DNA of 41,627 nucleotides. It comes from Candidatus Gallilactobacillus intestinavium (GTDB lineage Bacteria; Bacillota; Bacilli; Lactobacillales; Lactobacillaceae). The first letter of the stretch is position 1. Each line of letters begins with the position of its first letter. Location of the stretch: the NCBI GenBank assembly GCA_017694665.1, contig JADIMP010000087.1, positions 1-41,627 on the forward strand. The letters run 5' to 3'. Shown here piece after piece: positions 1 to 8,364 of this stretch. A model generated the notes under the pieces. That model had not been told where the DNA came from. It searched no databases and saw only the letters and a program-made list of their open reading frames with translations. Both the position numbers and the translations under genes were made by a program.

Positions 1-1187
1 CGTTCTGGTTCAATTTTTGCTACATGTCCTAAATCATCAGCTATATTACCAAACAATAAAATAGCAGGAACATCTCCACCAGCCATTAAAGTATTTACAA
101 TTCCCATTCCTACAGCGGTCGCTGTTTCAGCTCCGATTGGACTTTGAATAAACTTATGTTTAGTTAAAGCAGTACAAATTTGTTTGAAACAACCACTTCT
201 TTGTAATGTAGCAATCATTCCAAAAACAAAAATACAATTAATAATTAAAGGAGTCATGGTTTGAATTCCCTGAGCTAAAAATCCATTAACCGGTAATTGT
301 GCCTTTGGATGAAAAGAAATAACTGCTTGAAAAGGAAATACTTTAAACAACAAACCAATAACAGTTCCAAATACAGTACTCCATGTCAAACTAAAAAGAA
401 TATCTTTAGTTTTTAAACATAAAATTACAACTAATATTATGGCCAACAACATTATTAATCCACGTGGATCTGCAAAATGTTTTAAAGCCTGTAAATTGTT
501 TTTTTGAACTCCATTACCACCGAAAATAAAAAGCAAAATTATAGTAATAATAGTTGCTAATATCATCCACGGACTACGTTCTTTTAACATTTTGTTCAAA
601 TCAGCTGTTTCACCAGTTTTAGAATTTGTAGAAACTGATAAGGCAACAGCTGTAACTTGAGAACTAGGAGCAAAACTATCACCACAATATACTCCACCAA
701 TAATTGAACCAATTAATACCAAGGGATTACATCCTAATAAAATCCCAGGAATAAAGAAACATGCTATAGCAGAAAACAATGCTCCAAAAGGCATTCCTGA
801 TCCTAAAGCTAATAACGCTGTACCAATAAAACTAAAAACAGTAAAAGCTGCTCCATGTATATGACATATCATAGCTAACCAAACTAATCCTTGTCCCACT
901 TTACCAGCTACTAACAACTTAGAAAAAACACCATTCATTAAAAATACAAAAACTAATCGTGCATTTTTAGAATTACCTAAACCATCAACTAATGTATCCC
1001 AATACATCGCACGATTTTTACTAAGCAAAAATCCCAATAGAACACCAATAAAAATGGCAATTTCCATTGCTTCCATTCCAGATACATGCAAAACTAAAAC
1101 AAATATAAAAGATAAGAAAACATAAAATAATATCGGAATTAATGCAGCATAAGGACCGCCATAAAATTCTAATTTCTCCTTTTTCAT
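1..1187 (-). CDS. NhaC-family Na+/H+ antiporter (3' end cut by window edge)
   Basis: I translated this open frame by hand from an ATG at 1187 on the minus strand. It has a strong ribosome site (GGAGG, about 7 nt upstream) and stays open for about 395 codons to the window edge, so the C-terminus is missing. The product is strongly hydrophobic with many membrane spans. It contains the conserved central stretch GGVYCGDSFAPSS, which resembles the G-x-Y-x-G-D-x-x-S-P motif of NhaC-type transporters, and a later GMGIVNTLMAGGDVPA segment. Proteins of this family exchange Na+ for H+ across the cytoplasmic membrane, or in some branches malate/lactate or amino-acid-linked ions, so the substrate is not certain. 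It lies downstream of a terminator-separated dehydrogenase gene on the same strand and looks monocistronic from this side. Confidence 0.75.
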   Translation of the reverse strand, partial: MKKEKLEFYGGPYAALIPILFYVFLSFIFVLVLHVSGMEAMEIAIFIGVLLGFLLSKNRAMYWDTLVDGLGNSKNARLVFVFLMNGVFSKLLVAGKVGQGLVWLAMICHIHGAAFTVFSFIGTALLALGSGMPFGALFSAIACFFIPGILLGCNPLVLIGSIIGGVYCGDSFAPSSQVTAVALSVSTNSKTGETADLNKMLKERSPWMILATIITIILLFIFGGNGVQKNNLQALKHFADPRGLIMLLAIILVVILCLKTKDILFSLTWSTVFGTVIGLLFKVFPFQAVISFHPKAQLPVNGFLAQGIQTMTPLIINCIFVFGMIATLQRSGCFKQICTALTKHKFIQSPIGAETATAVGMGIVNTLMAGGDVPAILLFGNIADDLGHVAKIEPE

Positions 1188-1263
1188 AAATACCTCCTTC
1201 CTACATGCTCATTATTTCACAATATTATTTTATAAAAAGTCAGCTTTCTAACACTTATATAAA

Positions 1264-1292
1264 AAAAGGAGAATCTAAAAGATTCTCCTTTA
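1264..1292 (-). terminator. Intrinsic terminator after the SDR gene
   Basis: Inverted repeat AAAGGAGAATC / GATTCTCCTTT with a short A-rich loop. Read on the minus strand it is followed by a run of T. It lies just past the stop codon of the short-chain dehydrogenase at 1318 and separates it from the antiporter gene. Confidence 0.85.
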
Positions 1293-1317
1293 AAATAATC
1301 AATTATTAATAAAGATG

Positions 1318-2112
1318 TTATTCGTAAAAACGACCCATATAAGCAGCAACTTCATCTTCTGTCATCTCAGTTTTCCACTTCTTTACTTGAGCCTTAGGAT
1401 GATCACCAACATAATAAGAATGAACTTTACCAAAGTTTTCGAAAATTTCATCTACAGTATCTTCAGGTGTCATACCCATCTTTTGAACAGCAGCGCCTGC
1501 TTCACCACCAGGTTGATTTTTTAATTCAGTAGGTGTTAAAGTAACTCCCAACGTTGCAACCATAGCATCAATTCCTTCTTTTTCTCCTTCATAAGCTACA
1601 GCTTGAGTAATACTTTTAATGTAAGCTTTTCCTGCACCATATTCGGCATTATAAGGAGATGTCGTTACTCCAGTTAAACTAGAATAATTTAGGATACCAC
1701 CATGTCCTTGTTCAGCAAAAATCTTAACATAATGTTGCATGCACTTTATAAAGTTAATTACGTTAACGTTTAAAATAGATAAATGTTCGTCAAAAGATAA
1801 ATCTTGTAATTTTCCAAATTTATGGAACGCAACTACATAACTTAAAAAACCAACGCTCTTTTTATCAGAAACTGCAAAAATTTTGTCCATTACATTAGGA
1901 TCAGTTAAATTGCCTTGAATAGTGATAACATCGCAATTAGGATAATCTTTTGCACAACTAGTTCTGAATTGATCCAAATATTCTTGACTTCGATCAACAA
2001 CAATTAAATCTAATCCATTATCAGCTAATTTATAACTAGTAGCTTTACCTAGTCCTGCTGCCCCCCCAATTACTACAGCATATTGTCCATATTTTTCTTT
2101 AAAATCTGTCAT
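1318..2112 (-). CDS. Short-chain dehydrogenase/reductase (SDR)
   Basis: 264-aa classical SDR. The Rossmann cofactor motif GGAAGLG is at residues 16-22, an acidic residue follows beta-2 (VVDRS, suggesting NAD(H) preference), and the catalytic triad is visible as Ser in NYSSLTG plus Tyr and Lys in YGAGKAYIK. An upstream in-frame ATG at 2127 exists. I prefer the ATG at 2112 because GGAAGTG lies at the right spacing before it and the protein then starts like its relatives (MTDFKEKYGQ). The substrate cannot be read from sequence. It is a single gene with its own terminator. A 9-bp inverted repeat ends right at the start codon and may control it. A cytoplasmic redox role beside nox and zwf fits an NAD(P)H-balancing neighbourhood, which is inference. 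Confidence 0.85.
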   Translation of the reverse strand: MTDFKEKYGQYAVVIGGAAGLGKATSYKLADNGLDLIVVDRSQEYLDQFRTSCAKDYPNCDVITIQGNLTDPNVMDKIFAVSDKKSVGFLSYVVAFHKFGKLQDLSFDEHLSILNVNVINFIKCMQHYVKIFAEQGHGGILNYSSLTGVTTSPYNAEYGAGKAYIKSITQAVAYEGEKEGIDAMVATLGVTLTPTELKNQPGGEAGAAVQKMGMTPEDTVDEIFENFGKVHSYYVGDHPKAQVKKWKTEMTEDEVAAYMGRFYE

Positions 2113-2149
2113 AATTATCACTTCCATTTATCTTTATTATGTGATAATT
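2113..2149 (-). promoter_or_regulatory. Inverted repeat overlapping the SDR ribosome-binding site
   Basis: Arms AATTATCAC (2113-2121) and GTGATAATT (2141-2149) are perfect 9-bp complements separated by 19 nt. In the minus-strand transcript the 3' arm abuts the ATG at 2112 and overlaps the end of the GGAAGTG ribosome site. It could be a repressor operator or an RNA hairpin that hides the translation start. Confidence 0.4.
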
Positions 2150-2265
2150 TTAACATTTTTGGTCTTAAATGACTATTGCCATTATTAAATTTATTTATAA
2201 ATCTTATTAAAACAATAAATAATTATTTTGTTTTATTGTGAATAATTGATCAAAATATTAATTAA

Positions 2266-2291
2266 AAAAAGAGTTCAAAATGAACTCTTTA
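2266..2291 (-). terminator. Intrinsic terminator after the VOC gene
   Basis: Perfect 10-bp stem AAAGAGTTCA / TGAACTCTTT with a 3-nt loop. It is followed on the minus strand by a T run and lies 4 nt beyond the stop codon at 2295. Confidence 0.85.
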
Positions 2292-2294
2292 AAA

Positions 2295-2756
2295 TTATTC
2301 TTCTTCTTTGACATCAAAACTATCTGAACAAGAAACAATCCAATTAACACCGAACTCATCTGTGAATGATCCATATTTACCACCATAAATGGTATTTTCA
2401 CAATACGGTTCTGTAACTTGTACTCGTCCAGAATTACTTACTTTATCAAAAAAGGATTGCGCAGCAACACTGTCGTCACTGTTATTCTTATCAAATCTTA
2501 ACATTATTGAAATATTAGTTGCGTGTTGTGGACGTCCTATTAGATCATCAGAACAAACAATCAATGTTTCAAAAATCTTAAAACATCCATACATTGTTGA
2601 ATTTTCTAAATCAATATCAACTAATTCTAACGAATCAGCCATTTTCTGACTAATTGGTTGTCGTTTAATGATTTCTGCACCAAAAACTTCATGGTAATAA
2701 TCCATTGCGTTTTTAGCATTTAAAAAATAAATGCACGGATTTATCGTTACTCCGAT
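2295..2756 (-). CDS. PhnB-like VOC (glyoxalase-fold) protein, apparent non-ATG start
   Basis: The C-terminal 136 aa follow an internal ATG at 2705, but the reading frame and family similarity extend further upstream. The added residues (IGVTINPCIYFLNAKNA, running into MDYYHEVFG) supply the first beta strand of the PhnB/3-demethylubiquinone-methyltransferase-like VOC fold. A strong GGAGG lies just upstream at about 2764-2768. The codons at proper spacing are ATT (2759) and ATC (2756), with no ATG, GTG or TTG. Either a rare ATT/ATC start is used or an ATG has mutated. The GKYGSFTDEFGVNW region near the end is typical of the family. The function of such proteins is usually unknown. It is monocistronic with its own terminator. 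Confidence 0.75.
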   Translation of the reverse strand: MGVTINPCIYFLNAKNAMDYYHEVFGAEIIKRQPISQKMADSLELVDIDLENSTMYGCFKIFETLIVCSDDLIGRPQHATNISIMLRFDKNNSDDSVAAQSFFDKVSNSGRVQVTEPYCENTIYGGKYGSFTDEFGVNWIVSCSDSFDVKEEE

Positions 2757-2901
2757 AATATTTCCTCCTTTATTGGAACCATTTTGTTTATACCATATGT
2801 AATTTTAAAACTCTATTTTATTTTCAATAAAATGTCTTTTCTTTAATTTTTTTTTAATTTCTTTAATCTTTTTTAAAAATTTCTACACTATTTGAACAAC
2901 A

Positions 2902-2943
2902 AAAAAGAAGATTAAGTATTTATATACACACCCAATCTTCTTT
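2902..2943 (-). terminator. Intrinsic terminator after nox
   Basis: 10-bp stem AAAGAAGATT / AATCTTCTTT with a 20-nt loop, followed on the minus strand by T residues, just past the nox stop codon. The long loop makes it less certain than the neighbouring terminators. Confidence 0.65.
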
Positions 2944-2953
2944 AAAAGTTAAA

Positions 2954-4294
2954 TTACTTGTTTTGAGCTTTATTAACAGCCGCCATAGCAACTTTATTGA
3001 TCCAATGAACTGGTTGATCAAAATTAGGTTGGAATAGCATATCTACCATTGCAAGTTCTTCAATCGTCATTCTATTTTGAATTGCTAAAGAAATAACATT
3101 AGCAGACTGAGAAACATCATGATCACTATAAAATGCTCCACCTAATACTCGATGTGTTTCAGGATCCCAGGTTAATCTACATAAAACTGGATTAGTGGAC
3201 ATCATAAATTCGGGACGATACATTTCTTCAATTGTAACGGCATCTACTTTAACATTTCTTGCTTTAGCGCCTTCAACTGTTAATCCTGATGATGCTATAC
3301 ATTTATCAAATAATTCGACAGCAGACGATGCTTGTGTTCCCATATATTTTTCTACTGGTTTATCAATATTTCTACCAACTAAAATTCCCTGACGAACTGC
3401 ATTTGTTGCCAATGGTATATAATCAGGTTTCCCAGTAGGATTATATAACACATTTGTAGCATCTCCAGCTGCAAAAATATCATGATTACTTGTTCTCATA
3501 TACTCGTCAGTTTTAATGGCATGATTATCCATCATTTCTACCTTACCTTCCATTAGAGAAGTATTAGGTTTAAATCCAGCACACCAAACTGCAATATCGG
3601 CTGTATATTCTCCTTTATCTGTTTTAACAGTAACTTTATCATCACCACTAAAACTTTGAACTTTTTGACCTAATGCTAAAGTTACTCCATGATCGGTGTA
3701 TTCTTTTTCAATTCTTTCAGTTATTTCTGAATCAAAATTTTTCGCTAAAACTCTCGGTAAAGCATCAATCAAAGTTACTTTTTTACCTGTTCGAGCATAT
3801 TGTTCTGACAATTCGGCACCTATATATCCTGCACCAATAACAATGGCACTATCAATTTTATCTGCTTTGTTTTTCAAAATTTGGGCATCAGTAAAATCTT
3901 TACATAAATAAACATTGTCATTATGAATTCCTTCTATCGGAGGAATAACTGGAGATGATCCAGTAGTTACTACTAACTTATCATAAGTATCTGTAAATTC
4001 ATTCCCTGAATCCAAATCTTTTATTTTTAATTTTTTATTATCAACATCGACATCTAATACTTCGTGTTTCATTTTCATTAAAACACCTAAATCGGCTAAT
4101 GCTTTAGGACTTGAATAAAACATTTTATCTGGATTAGATATATGATTTCCTACCCATAAGGCAATTCCACAAGATAAAAACGATAAATTATCATTTTTTT
4201 CATAAACGGTTATTTCATAATCTGGGTGTTTTTCTATTAATTCTTGAGCTGTAAAAGTTCCTGCATGTGTAGCTCCAATAATAATAACTTTCAT
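2954..4294 (-). CDS. nox: NADH oxidase (FAD-dependent, CoA-disulfide reductase family)
   Basis: 446-aa flavoprotein disulfide reductase. The N-terminal FAD-binding motif is IIIGATHAGT and the redox-active Cys is Cys42 in SFLSCGIALW, the single catalytic cysteine of H2O-forming NADH oxidases. A second Rossmann motif VIGAGYIGAELSEQ binds NADH and the FAD-ribityl motif is DIFAAGDAT. Length matches water-forming Nox of lactic acid bacteria (about 450 aa). It oxidises NADH with O2 in the cytoplasm, regenerating NAD+, which matters for heterofermenters using O2 as an electron sink. It is divergent from zwf, whose product makes NADPH or NADH. A CoA-disulfide reductase is the main alternative assignment. 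Confidence 0.9.
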   Translation of the reverse strand: MKVIIIGATHAGTFTAQELIEKHPDYEITVYEKNDNLSFLSCGIALWVGNHISNPDKMFYSSPKALADLGVLMKMKHEVLDVDVDNKKLKIKDLDSGNEFTDTYDKLVVTTGSSPVIPPIEGIHNDNVYLCKDFTDAQILKNKADKIDSAIVIGAGYIGAELSEQYARTGKKVTLIDALPRVLAKNFDSEITERIEKEYTDHGVTLALGQKVQSFSGDDKVTVKTDKGEYTADIAVWCAGFKPNTSLMEGKVEMMDNHAIKTDEYMRTSNHDIFAAGDATNVLYNPTGKPDYIPLATNAVRQGILVGRNIDKPVEKYMGTQASSAVELFDKCIASSGLTVEGAKARNVKVDAVTIEEMYRPEFMMSTNPVLCRLTWDPETHRVLGGAFYSDHDVSQSANVISLAIQNRMTIEELAMVDMLFQPNFDQPVHWINKVAMAAVNKAQNK

Positions 4295-4454
4295 AAGCTA
4301 ATCTCCAAAGTTCTTTTTAGAATTATTATAATTCTATATTATATGATAAAACTTTGTTCACTAATTTACAATTTGAAACAATTAAATTAATTAAATTTGC
4401 TATATAATAAATACAACAAATATACTTATATGAATTACATATAAGGAGAGTTTT

Positions 4455-5963
4455 ATGGCTACTGAATACGATGAAAGCATTATTCTTTTTGGCGCTTCTG
4501 GAGATTTAGCTAAAAGAAAATTATACCCATCACTATTTAAATTATTTTTAAGAGGCAATTTAAAAAATCATTTTGCTATCATTGGTGTTTCAAGAACTAA
4601 TTGGTCTGATTCAGAGTATCAAAAGATAATTAAAGATATTTTAATAAGAAATGAAAACATAATTAATAACAAATTATTTAAATTTGATCTTCTAGATGAG
4701 TTTGTTAAGCATTGTTCTTATTGTCCATTAGATCTAACAAATCACCATAATTACATTAACTTAAAAAGAAAAATACAAAGTAAAGAAAAAGTTTTCAACA
4801 TACCATCTAAACGTATTTTCTATCTTTCAATTGCTCCCAATTTATTTAGTACAGTATCTAACTATTTAAAATCTGAACAATTACTTTCTAATACAGGACA
4901 AAATAAACTGGTCATAGAAAAACCCTTTGGAACTGACTATAAATCAGCAACGCATTTAAATGACCAATTAAACGAAGTTTTCAATGAAAATGAAATATAT
5001 CGTATTGACCATTATCTAGGGAAAGAAATGGTTCATAATATTCAAGCAGTTAGATTCAGTAATACAATAATAGAATCTTTATGGAATAATCATTATATCG
5101 ATAATATTCAAATAACTTTAAGTGAAAAAATTGGCATTGAAAATCGTGCTAATTATTACGATAAAGCTGGTGCTCTTCGTGATATGGTTCAAAGTCATAT
5201 TTTACAAATTGCTGCACAATTAGCCATGGATCAACCTGTCACTTTCAGTGATGAAGATATCAGAGTTGAAAAAGTAAAAGCCTTACATGCATTACGCATA
5301 TATAAAGATTACGAAGTAAATAAATACTTTGTTAGAGGTCAATATGCAGCTAATAACGGCTGTAAAGCTTATCGTGATGAAAAAAATATTCCTGCAAACT
5401 CTAACACAAACACTTTTGTTGCCGGTAAGTTATTGTTCGATAATAATCGTTGGTTAGGAGTGCCTTTCTATATTAGAACTGGAAAAAGGTTGAATGATAA
5501 ATTTACAAGAATTGATGTTACTTTTAAAAAACCTCTAATAGATTTATTCAATTTCACATCCAATAACTACACCCATCAAAACTTTTTAAATCCAAATATA
5601 TTAACCATTTTTGTGGAGCCTAAATATGGTTTTTCATTAACATTAAACACCATGACAGTTAAACAAGAAATGAATATGAAACTATCACCTATAAATTTAA
5701 ACTTTTATCAAGACACTATAACAAGTAATAAATTTCCCGACGCTTATGAACGTTTAATCCATGATATTTTAAAGGGAGATCAAACAAATTTTGCATCATG
5801 GAAAGAAATTTCTTACTCATGGAAATTTATTGATGTTATACAAAAATATTGGGATAAAAAAGAACCCATTTTTCCAAATTATATTCCTGGTTCAATGGGT
5901 CCTGCTAGTGCAGATGAATTACTAAAACAAGATAATCGTAAATGGGTATATAGAATTAATTAA
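4455..5963 (+). CDS. zwf: Glucose-6-phosphate 1-dehydrogenase
   Basis: 502 aa, usual family length. The N-terminal nucleotide-binding motif GASGDLAKRKLYP, the substrate-binding signature RIDHYLGK (residues 183-190) and the segment YYDKAGALRDMVQSH, carrying the catalytic His, are all intact. It oxidises glucose-6-phosphate to 6-phosphogluconolactone, the entry to the phosphoketolase/pentose phosphate route of heterofermentative lactobacilli. The ATG is preceded by AAGGAGAG at good spacing. A TATAAT sequence at 4403-4408 could be its -10 box but I see no good -35. The gene ends directly against the stop codon of convergent rlmH with no recognisable terminator between them. Confidence 0.95.
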   Translation: MATEYDESIILFGASGDLAKRKLYPSLFKLFLRGNLKNHFAIIGVSRTNWSDSEYQKIIKDILIRNENIINNKLFKFDLLDEFVKHCSYCPLDLTNHHNYINLKRKIQSKEKVFNIPSKRIFYLSIAPNLFSTVSNYLKSEQLLSNTGQNKLVIEKPFGTDYKSATHLNDQLNEVFNENEIYRIDHYLGKEMVHNIQAVRFSNTIIESLWNNHYIDNIQITLSEKIGIENRANYYDKAGALRDMVQSHILQIAAQLAMDQPVTFSDEDIRVEKVKALHALRIYKDYEVNKYFVRGQYAANNGCKAYRDEKNIPANSNTNTFVAGKLLFDNNRWLGVPFYIRTGKRLNDKFTRIDVTFKKPLIDLFNFTSNNYTHQNFLNPNILTIFVEPKYGFSLTLNTMTVKQEMNMKLSPINLNFYQDTITSNKFPDAYERLIHDILKGDQTNFASWKEISYSWKFIDVIQKYWDKKEPIFPNYIPGSMGPASADELLKQDNRKWVYRIN

Positions 5964-6446
5964 CTATTTATGATAAACTCGGCCATTATTAATCATGAAA
6001 CTACGATAAATTTGTTCAGTTAAAACCACTCTCATTAATTGATGCGGTAAAGTAAATTTTCCAAAAGAAACTCTTTCATCAGCCATATTAAGTACTTCTT
6101 GACTTAATCCCAAGGATCCACCAATAATAAAGACAAACTTAGATGTATCATACGTAGCCAATTTATTTAATCTTGCTGCAAATTTTTCAGACGAATATTC
6201 CTTGCCTCGCATATCTAAGCAAAATATAAATGAATCTTGCTTAATTCTACTTAAAATTCGTTTTCCTTCGATTTCTTTTATTTTTGTAATTTCATTATCG
6301 CTAATATTATCTGCTATTTTTTCATCTTTAACTTCCAAAATACTAAAATTACAAAAAACCTTTAACCTTTTAGCATATTCATTTATGGCCGATTTCCAAA
6401 AATTTTCTTTCAATTTTCCAACACTAATGATTTCTACTTTTATCAT
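5964..6446 (-). CDS. rlmH: 23S rRNA (pseudouridine1915-N3)-methyltransferase RlmH
   Basis: 160-aa SPOUT methyltransferase. It shows the N-terminal KVEIISVGKLKE, the SAM-binding knot FIIGGSLGLSQEV and the very conserved C-terminus FTLPHQLMRVVLTEQIYRSF. It methylates a pseudouridine in helix 69 of 23S rRNA. An in-frame GTG lies three codons upstream (6455). I prefer the ATG at 6446 because it gives the standard N-terminus, although the ribosome site is weak for either. rlmH is the usual last gene of the wal neighbourhood in Bacilli. Here it is separated from walJ by a 266-bp DnaA-box-rich spacer, and its own start overlaps the first of those boxes. Confidence 0.95.
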   Translation of the reverse strand: MIKVEIISVGKLKENFWKSAINEYAKRLKVFCNFSILEVKDEKIADNISDNEITKIKEIEGKRILSRIKQDSFIFCLDMRGKEYSSEKFAARLNKLATYDTSKFVFIIGGSLGLSQEVLNMADERVSFGKFTLPHQLMRVVLTEQIYRSFMINNGRVYHK

Positions 6447-6447
6447 G

Positions 6448-6719
6448 TTATCCACAAATTTAATTCTTTTTTAAACTTTTTATTTACACAAACTTGTTAT
6501 TTTCTTTAATCTTTTTTAATATTTTTATCCACAGATATTAACTTAGTAGAAACTTAAATAAAAAATCGATAATACAAGGATTATTAGGTGATTACCTAAA
6601 CTAACAATTATATTTATGCACAATTAACGATCTACTTGTTGATTATTTATCAACAATTTTTACATTTTTTAAAACTAAAAATAAAACTTTAATTTAAGTT
6701 ATACACCCTTTTATTCACA
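6448..6719 (+). promoter_or_regulatory. DnaA-box cluster between rlmH and walJ
   Basis: No gene fits in this AT-rich spacer. On the plus strand I read TTATCCACA at 6448-6456 and 6525-6533 (exact consensus), TTATGCACA at 6614-6622 and TTATTCACA at 6711-6719 (both fit TTATNCACA), and TTATCAACA at 6647-6655. All have the same orientation within 272 bp, and the site lies about 22 kb from dnaA. By hand estimate, base composition alone would give about 0.01 matches to TTATNCACA on one strand here, against four seen. A 16-bp palindrome TTAGGTGATTACCTAA is at 6584-6599. Possible roles are DnaA titration, regulation of rlmH by DnaA, or an origin-associated element. Confidence 0.6.
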
Positions 6720-6721
6720 TG

Positions 6722-7579
6722 TTAAATATCCATAATATCTGTCGGTTTATCAAAGTCAGTATTTCTTAATATAAAATCATTATCAACATTAAAATCATGT
6801 TCTTTTAAAATTGAAGAAACGGTTATTTTAGCTAAGTCTTTTTGATTATTATTTTGACTTAAATGCCCCAAAAAAATGTTCTTAGTTTTATTACCTATTA
6901 ATTTACTCAAATAATTAGCAGCATCTATATTAGATAAATGACCTGTATCACTCATAATTCTTCTTTTCAAAGACCAAGGATACTGTCCACTTCTTAACAT
7001 TTCTAAATCATGATTACATTCAAATAAATAACCGTCAGCATTTTTTATTACTCCTTGAACATAATCTGATATGTATCCTGTATCACTTATAATAACAAAT
7101 GTTTTATTATTATAGTGAATTGCATAGAATTGTGGATTTACTGCGTCATGAGAAACTCTAAAACTTTCAATATCAATATCTCCTATAGTTTTTAAACTAT
7201 TATTTTCAAAATCACATTTATTTTGTAATTTTATATTTCCAATTAATTTTCCCATTGCATTCCATGTGTCTTTATTTGCATAAATAGGAATATCATATTT
7301 ACGAGATATTACCCCTGCTCCATGAGAATGATCATTATGTTCATGAGTTATTAATAACCCGTCAATTTCACTCAAAGAATGTCCAATTTGATTTAGTAAT
7401 TCCTCAATTTTCTTTCCTGATAATCCAGCATCAATTAAAAGTTTTTCTTTTTCACTTTCTATATAAGTGACATTTCCTGTACTTCCACTAGCTAATACAC
7501 TAATTTTTAAATTATCTTTTTTTAATATTTTTTGTTTAATAAAAGATTTATTATTATAATTTTTATTCAAACTTATCAT
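6722..7579 (-). CDS. walJ: WalJ/YycJ metallo-beta-lactamase-fold hydrolase
   Basis: 285 aa. The body starts with LKISVLASGSTGNVTYIES and carries the metal-binding motif THEHNDH, a later SDTGYISD (bridging Asp), NHDLEML and GHLS, so the two-metal site looks complete. Family members are cytoplasmic MBL-fold proteins with proposed 5'-exonuclease or DNA-repair activity and are conserved in the Wal operon. The start ATG overlaps the yycI stop codon by one base (TAATG), indicating translational coupling. It gives about 23 extra Lys/Asn-rich N-terminal residues compared with typical YycJ, and no closer start codon exists in frame. It is the last gene of the Wal operon here. Confidence 0.92.
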   Translation of the reverse strand: MISLNKNYNNKSFIKQKILKKDNLKISVLASGSTGNVTYIESEKEKLLIDAGLSGKKIEELLNQIGHSLSEIDGLLITHEHNDHSHGAGVISRKYDIPIYANKDTWNAMGKLIGNIKLQNKCDFENNSLKTIGDIDIESFRVSHDAVNPQFYAIHYNNKTFVIISDTGYISDYVQGVIKNADGYLFECNHDLEMLRSGQYPWSLKRRIMSDTGHLSNIDAANYLSKLIGNKTKNIFLGHLSQNNNQKDLAKITVSSILKEHDFNVDNDFILRNTDFDKPTDIMDI

Positions 7580-8355
7580 TAATTGTTATCCACTTGTACT
7601 GTTGAATTACTTGTTTTAATAACTGAACCATTAAAGGCATTTACTCTTTTAATAACCATATAATTGGCATTCTTTTCCTTTAACGCAAAAATCCATGTTG
7701 GTATAAAAATATATTTCTTATTTGTTTCTAACAATTTAGAATATCCAAACTGTCCCCATAATATTTTAGTATTATTAGTGATTTCATTATTTTGATATAA
7801 ACTAATCAAAGCTTTTTTTTCACTAATCGTCGACATTTTTTCACGTAATGCTTTTATATTATAAACATAGTTCTGAATATATGATGAAGCATATGAATTC
7901 AACGATCTGACTCGAATTTCTCCTGTTGAATCAAATATATAACCATATTTTGTTTTTTGTAAAAATACTTTTCTATTTAAGACATCCGACATTTTTTTAT
8001 TATATTTATAATGTGAACCATTAACTATATTCTTATATATTACTGAATTATTAATGGAACTAATATTATGTCTTAATGATCCAATAATACCTAAATTAGT
8101 TAATTGTACTTGTTCTTTACTTTGATTAATTAATTCTTGGTTATTAATATTTCCAGATAAGTAATATCCTGATCTTTCACTACTAGATAATGTTTTAGGT
8201 AAACTAATTGAATCAGATTCCATTTCTTTAATTACAGATGAAGAATTATTATTATAATTTACATTTGGATTCATTTGTTTCCAAGAATAAAACAAAAAAC
8301 AATCTAAACTAATAAATATAATTAAAAATATCCACTGAATTTTCCTAAAATTCAT
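7579..8355 (-). CDS. yycI: YycI, regulator of WalK
   Basis: 258 aa with one N-terminal membrane anchor (about residues 7-25) and an extracytoplasmic domain ending in a conserved segment (WGQFGYSKLLETNKKYIFIPTWIF, split around residues 200-225). In Bacillus, YycI and YycH form a membrane complex that modulates the WalK sensor kinase; in some species they inhibit and in others activate it. Assignment rests on position between yycH and walJ, length and topology more than on strong motifs. It is 9 nt downstream of yycH and overlaps walJ by one base. Confidence 0.85.
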   Translation of the reverse strand: MNFRKIQWIFLIIFISLDCFLFYSWKQMNPNVNYNNNSSSVIKEMESDSISLPKTLSSSERSGYYLSGNINNQELINQSKEQVQLTNLGIIGSLRHNISSINNSVIYKNIVNGSHYKYNKKMSDVLNRKVFLQKTKYGYIFDSTGEIRVRSLNSYASSYIQNYVYNIKALREKMSTISEKKALISLYQNNEITNNTKILWGQFGYSKLLETNKKYIFIPTWIFALKEKNANYMVIKRVNAFNGSVIKTSNSTVQVDNN

Positions 8356-8364
8356 ATATCTTTC

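Noticed and set aside
4340..4380. A Rex-operator-like TTGT...ACAA stretch between nox and zwf
   Set aside because: The inner bases do not match the TTGTGAA/TTCACAA consensus well enough.
7583..7592. A further DnaA-box-like TTATCCACT at the end of yycI
   Set aside because: It differs from the consensus at the last base and lies in coding sequence, so it was not counted in the cluster.
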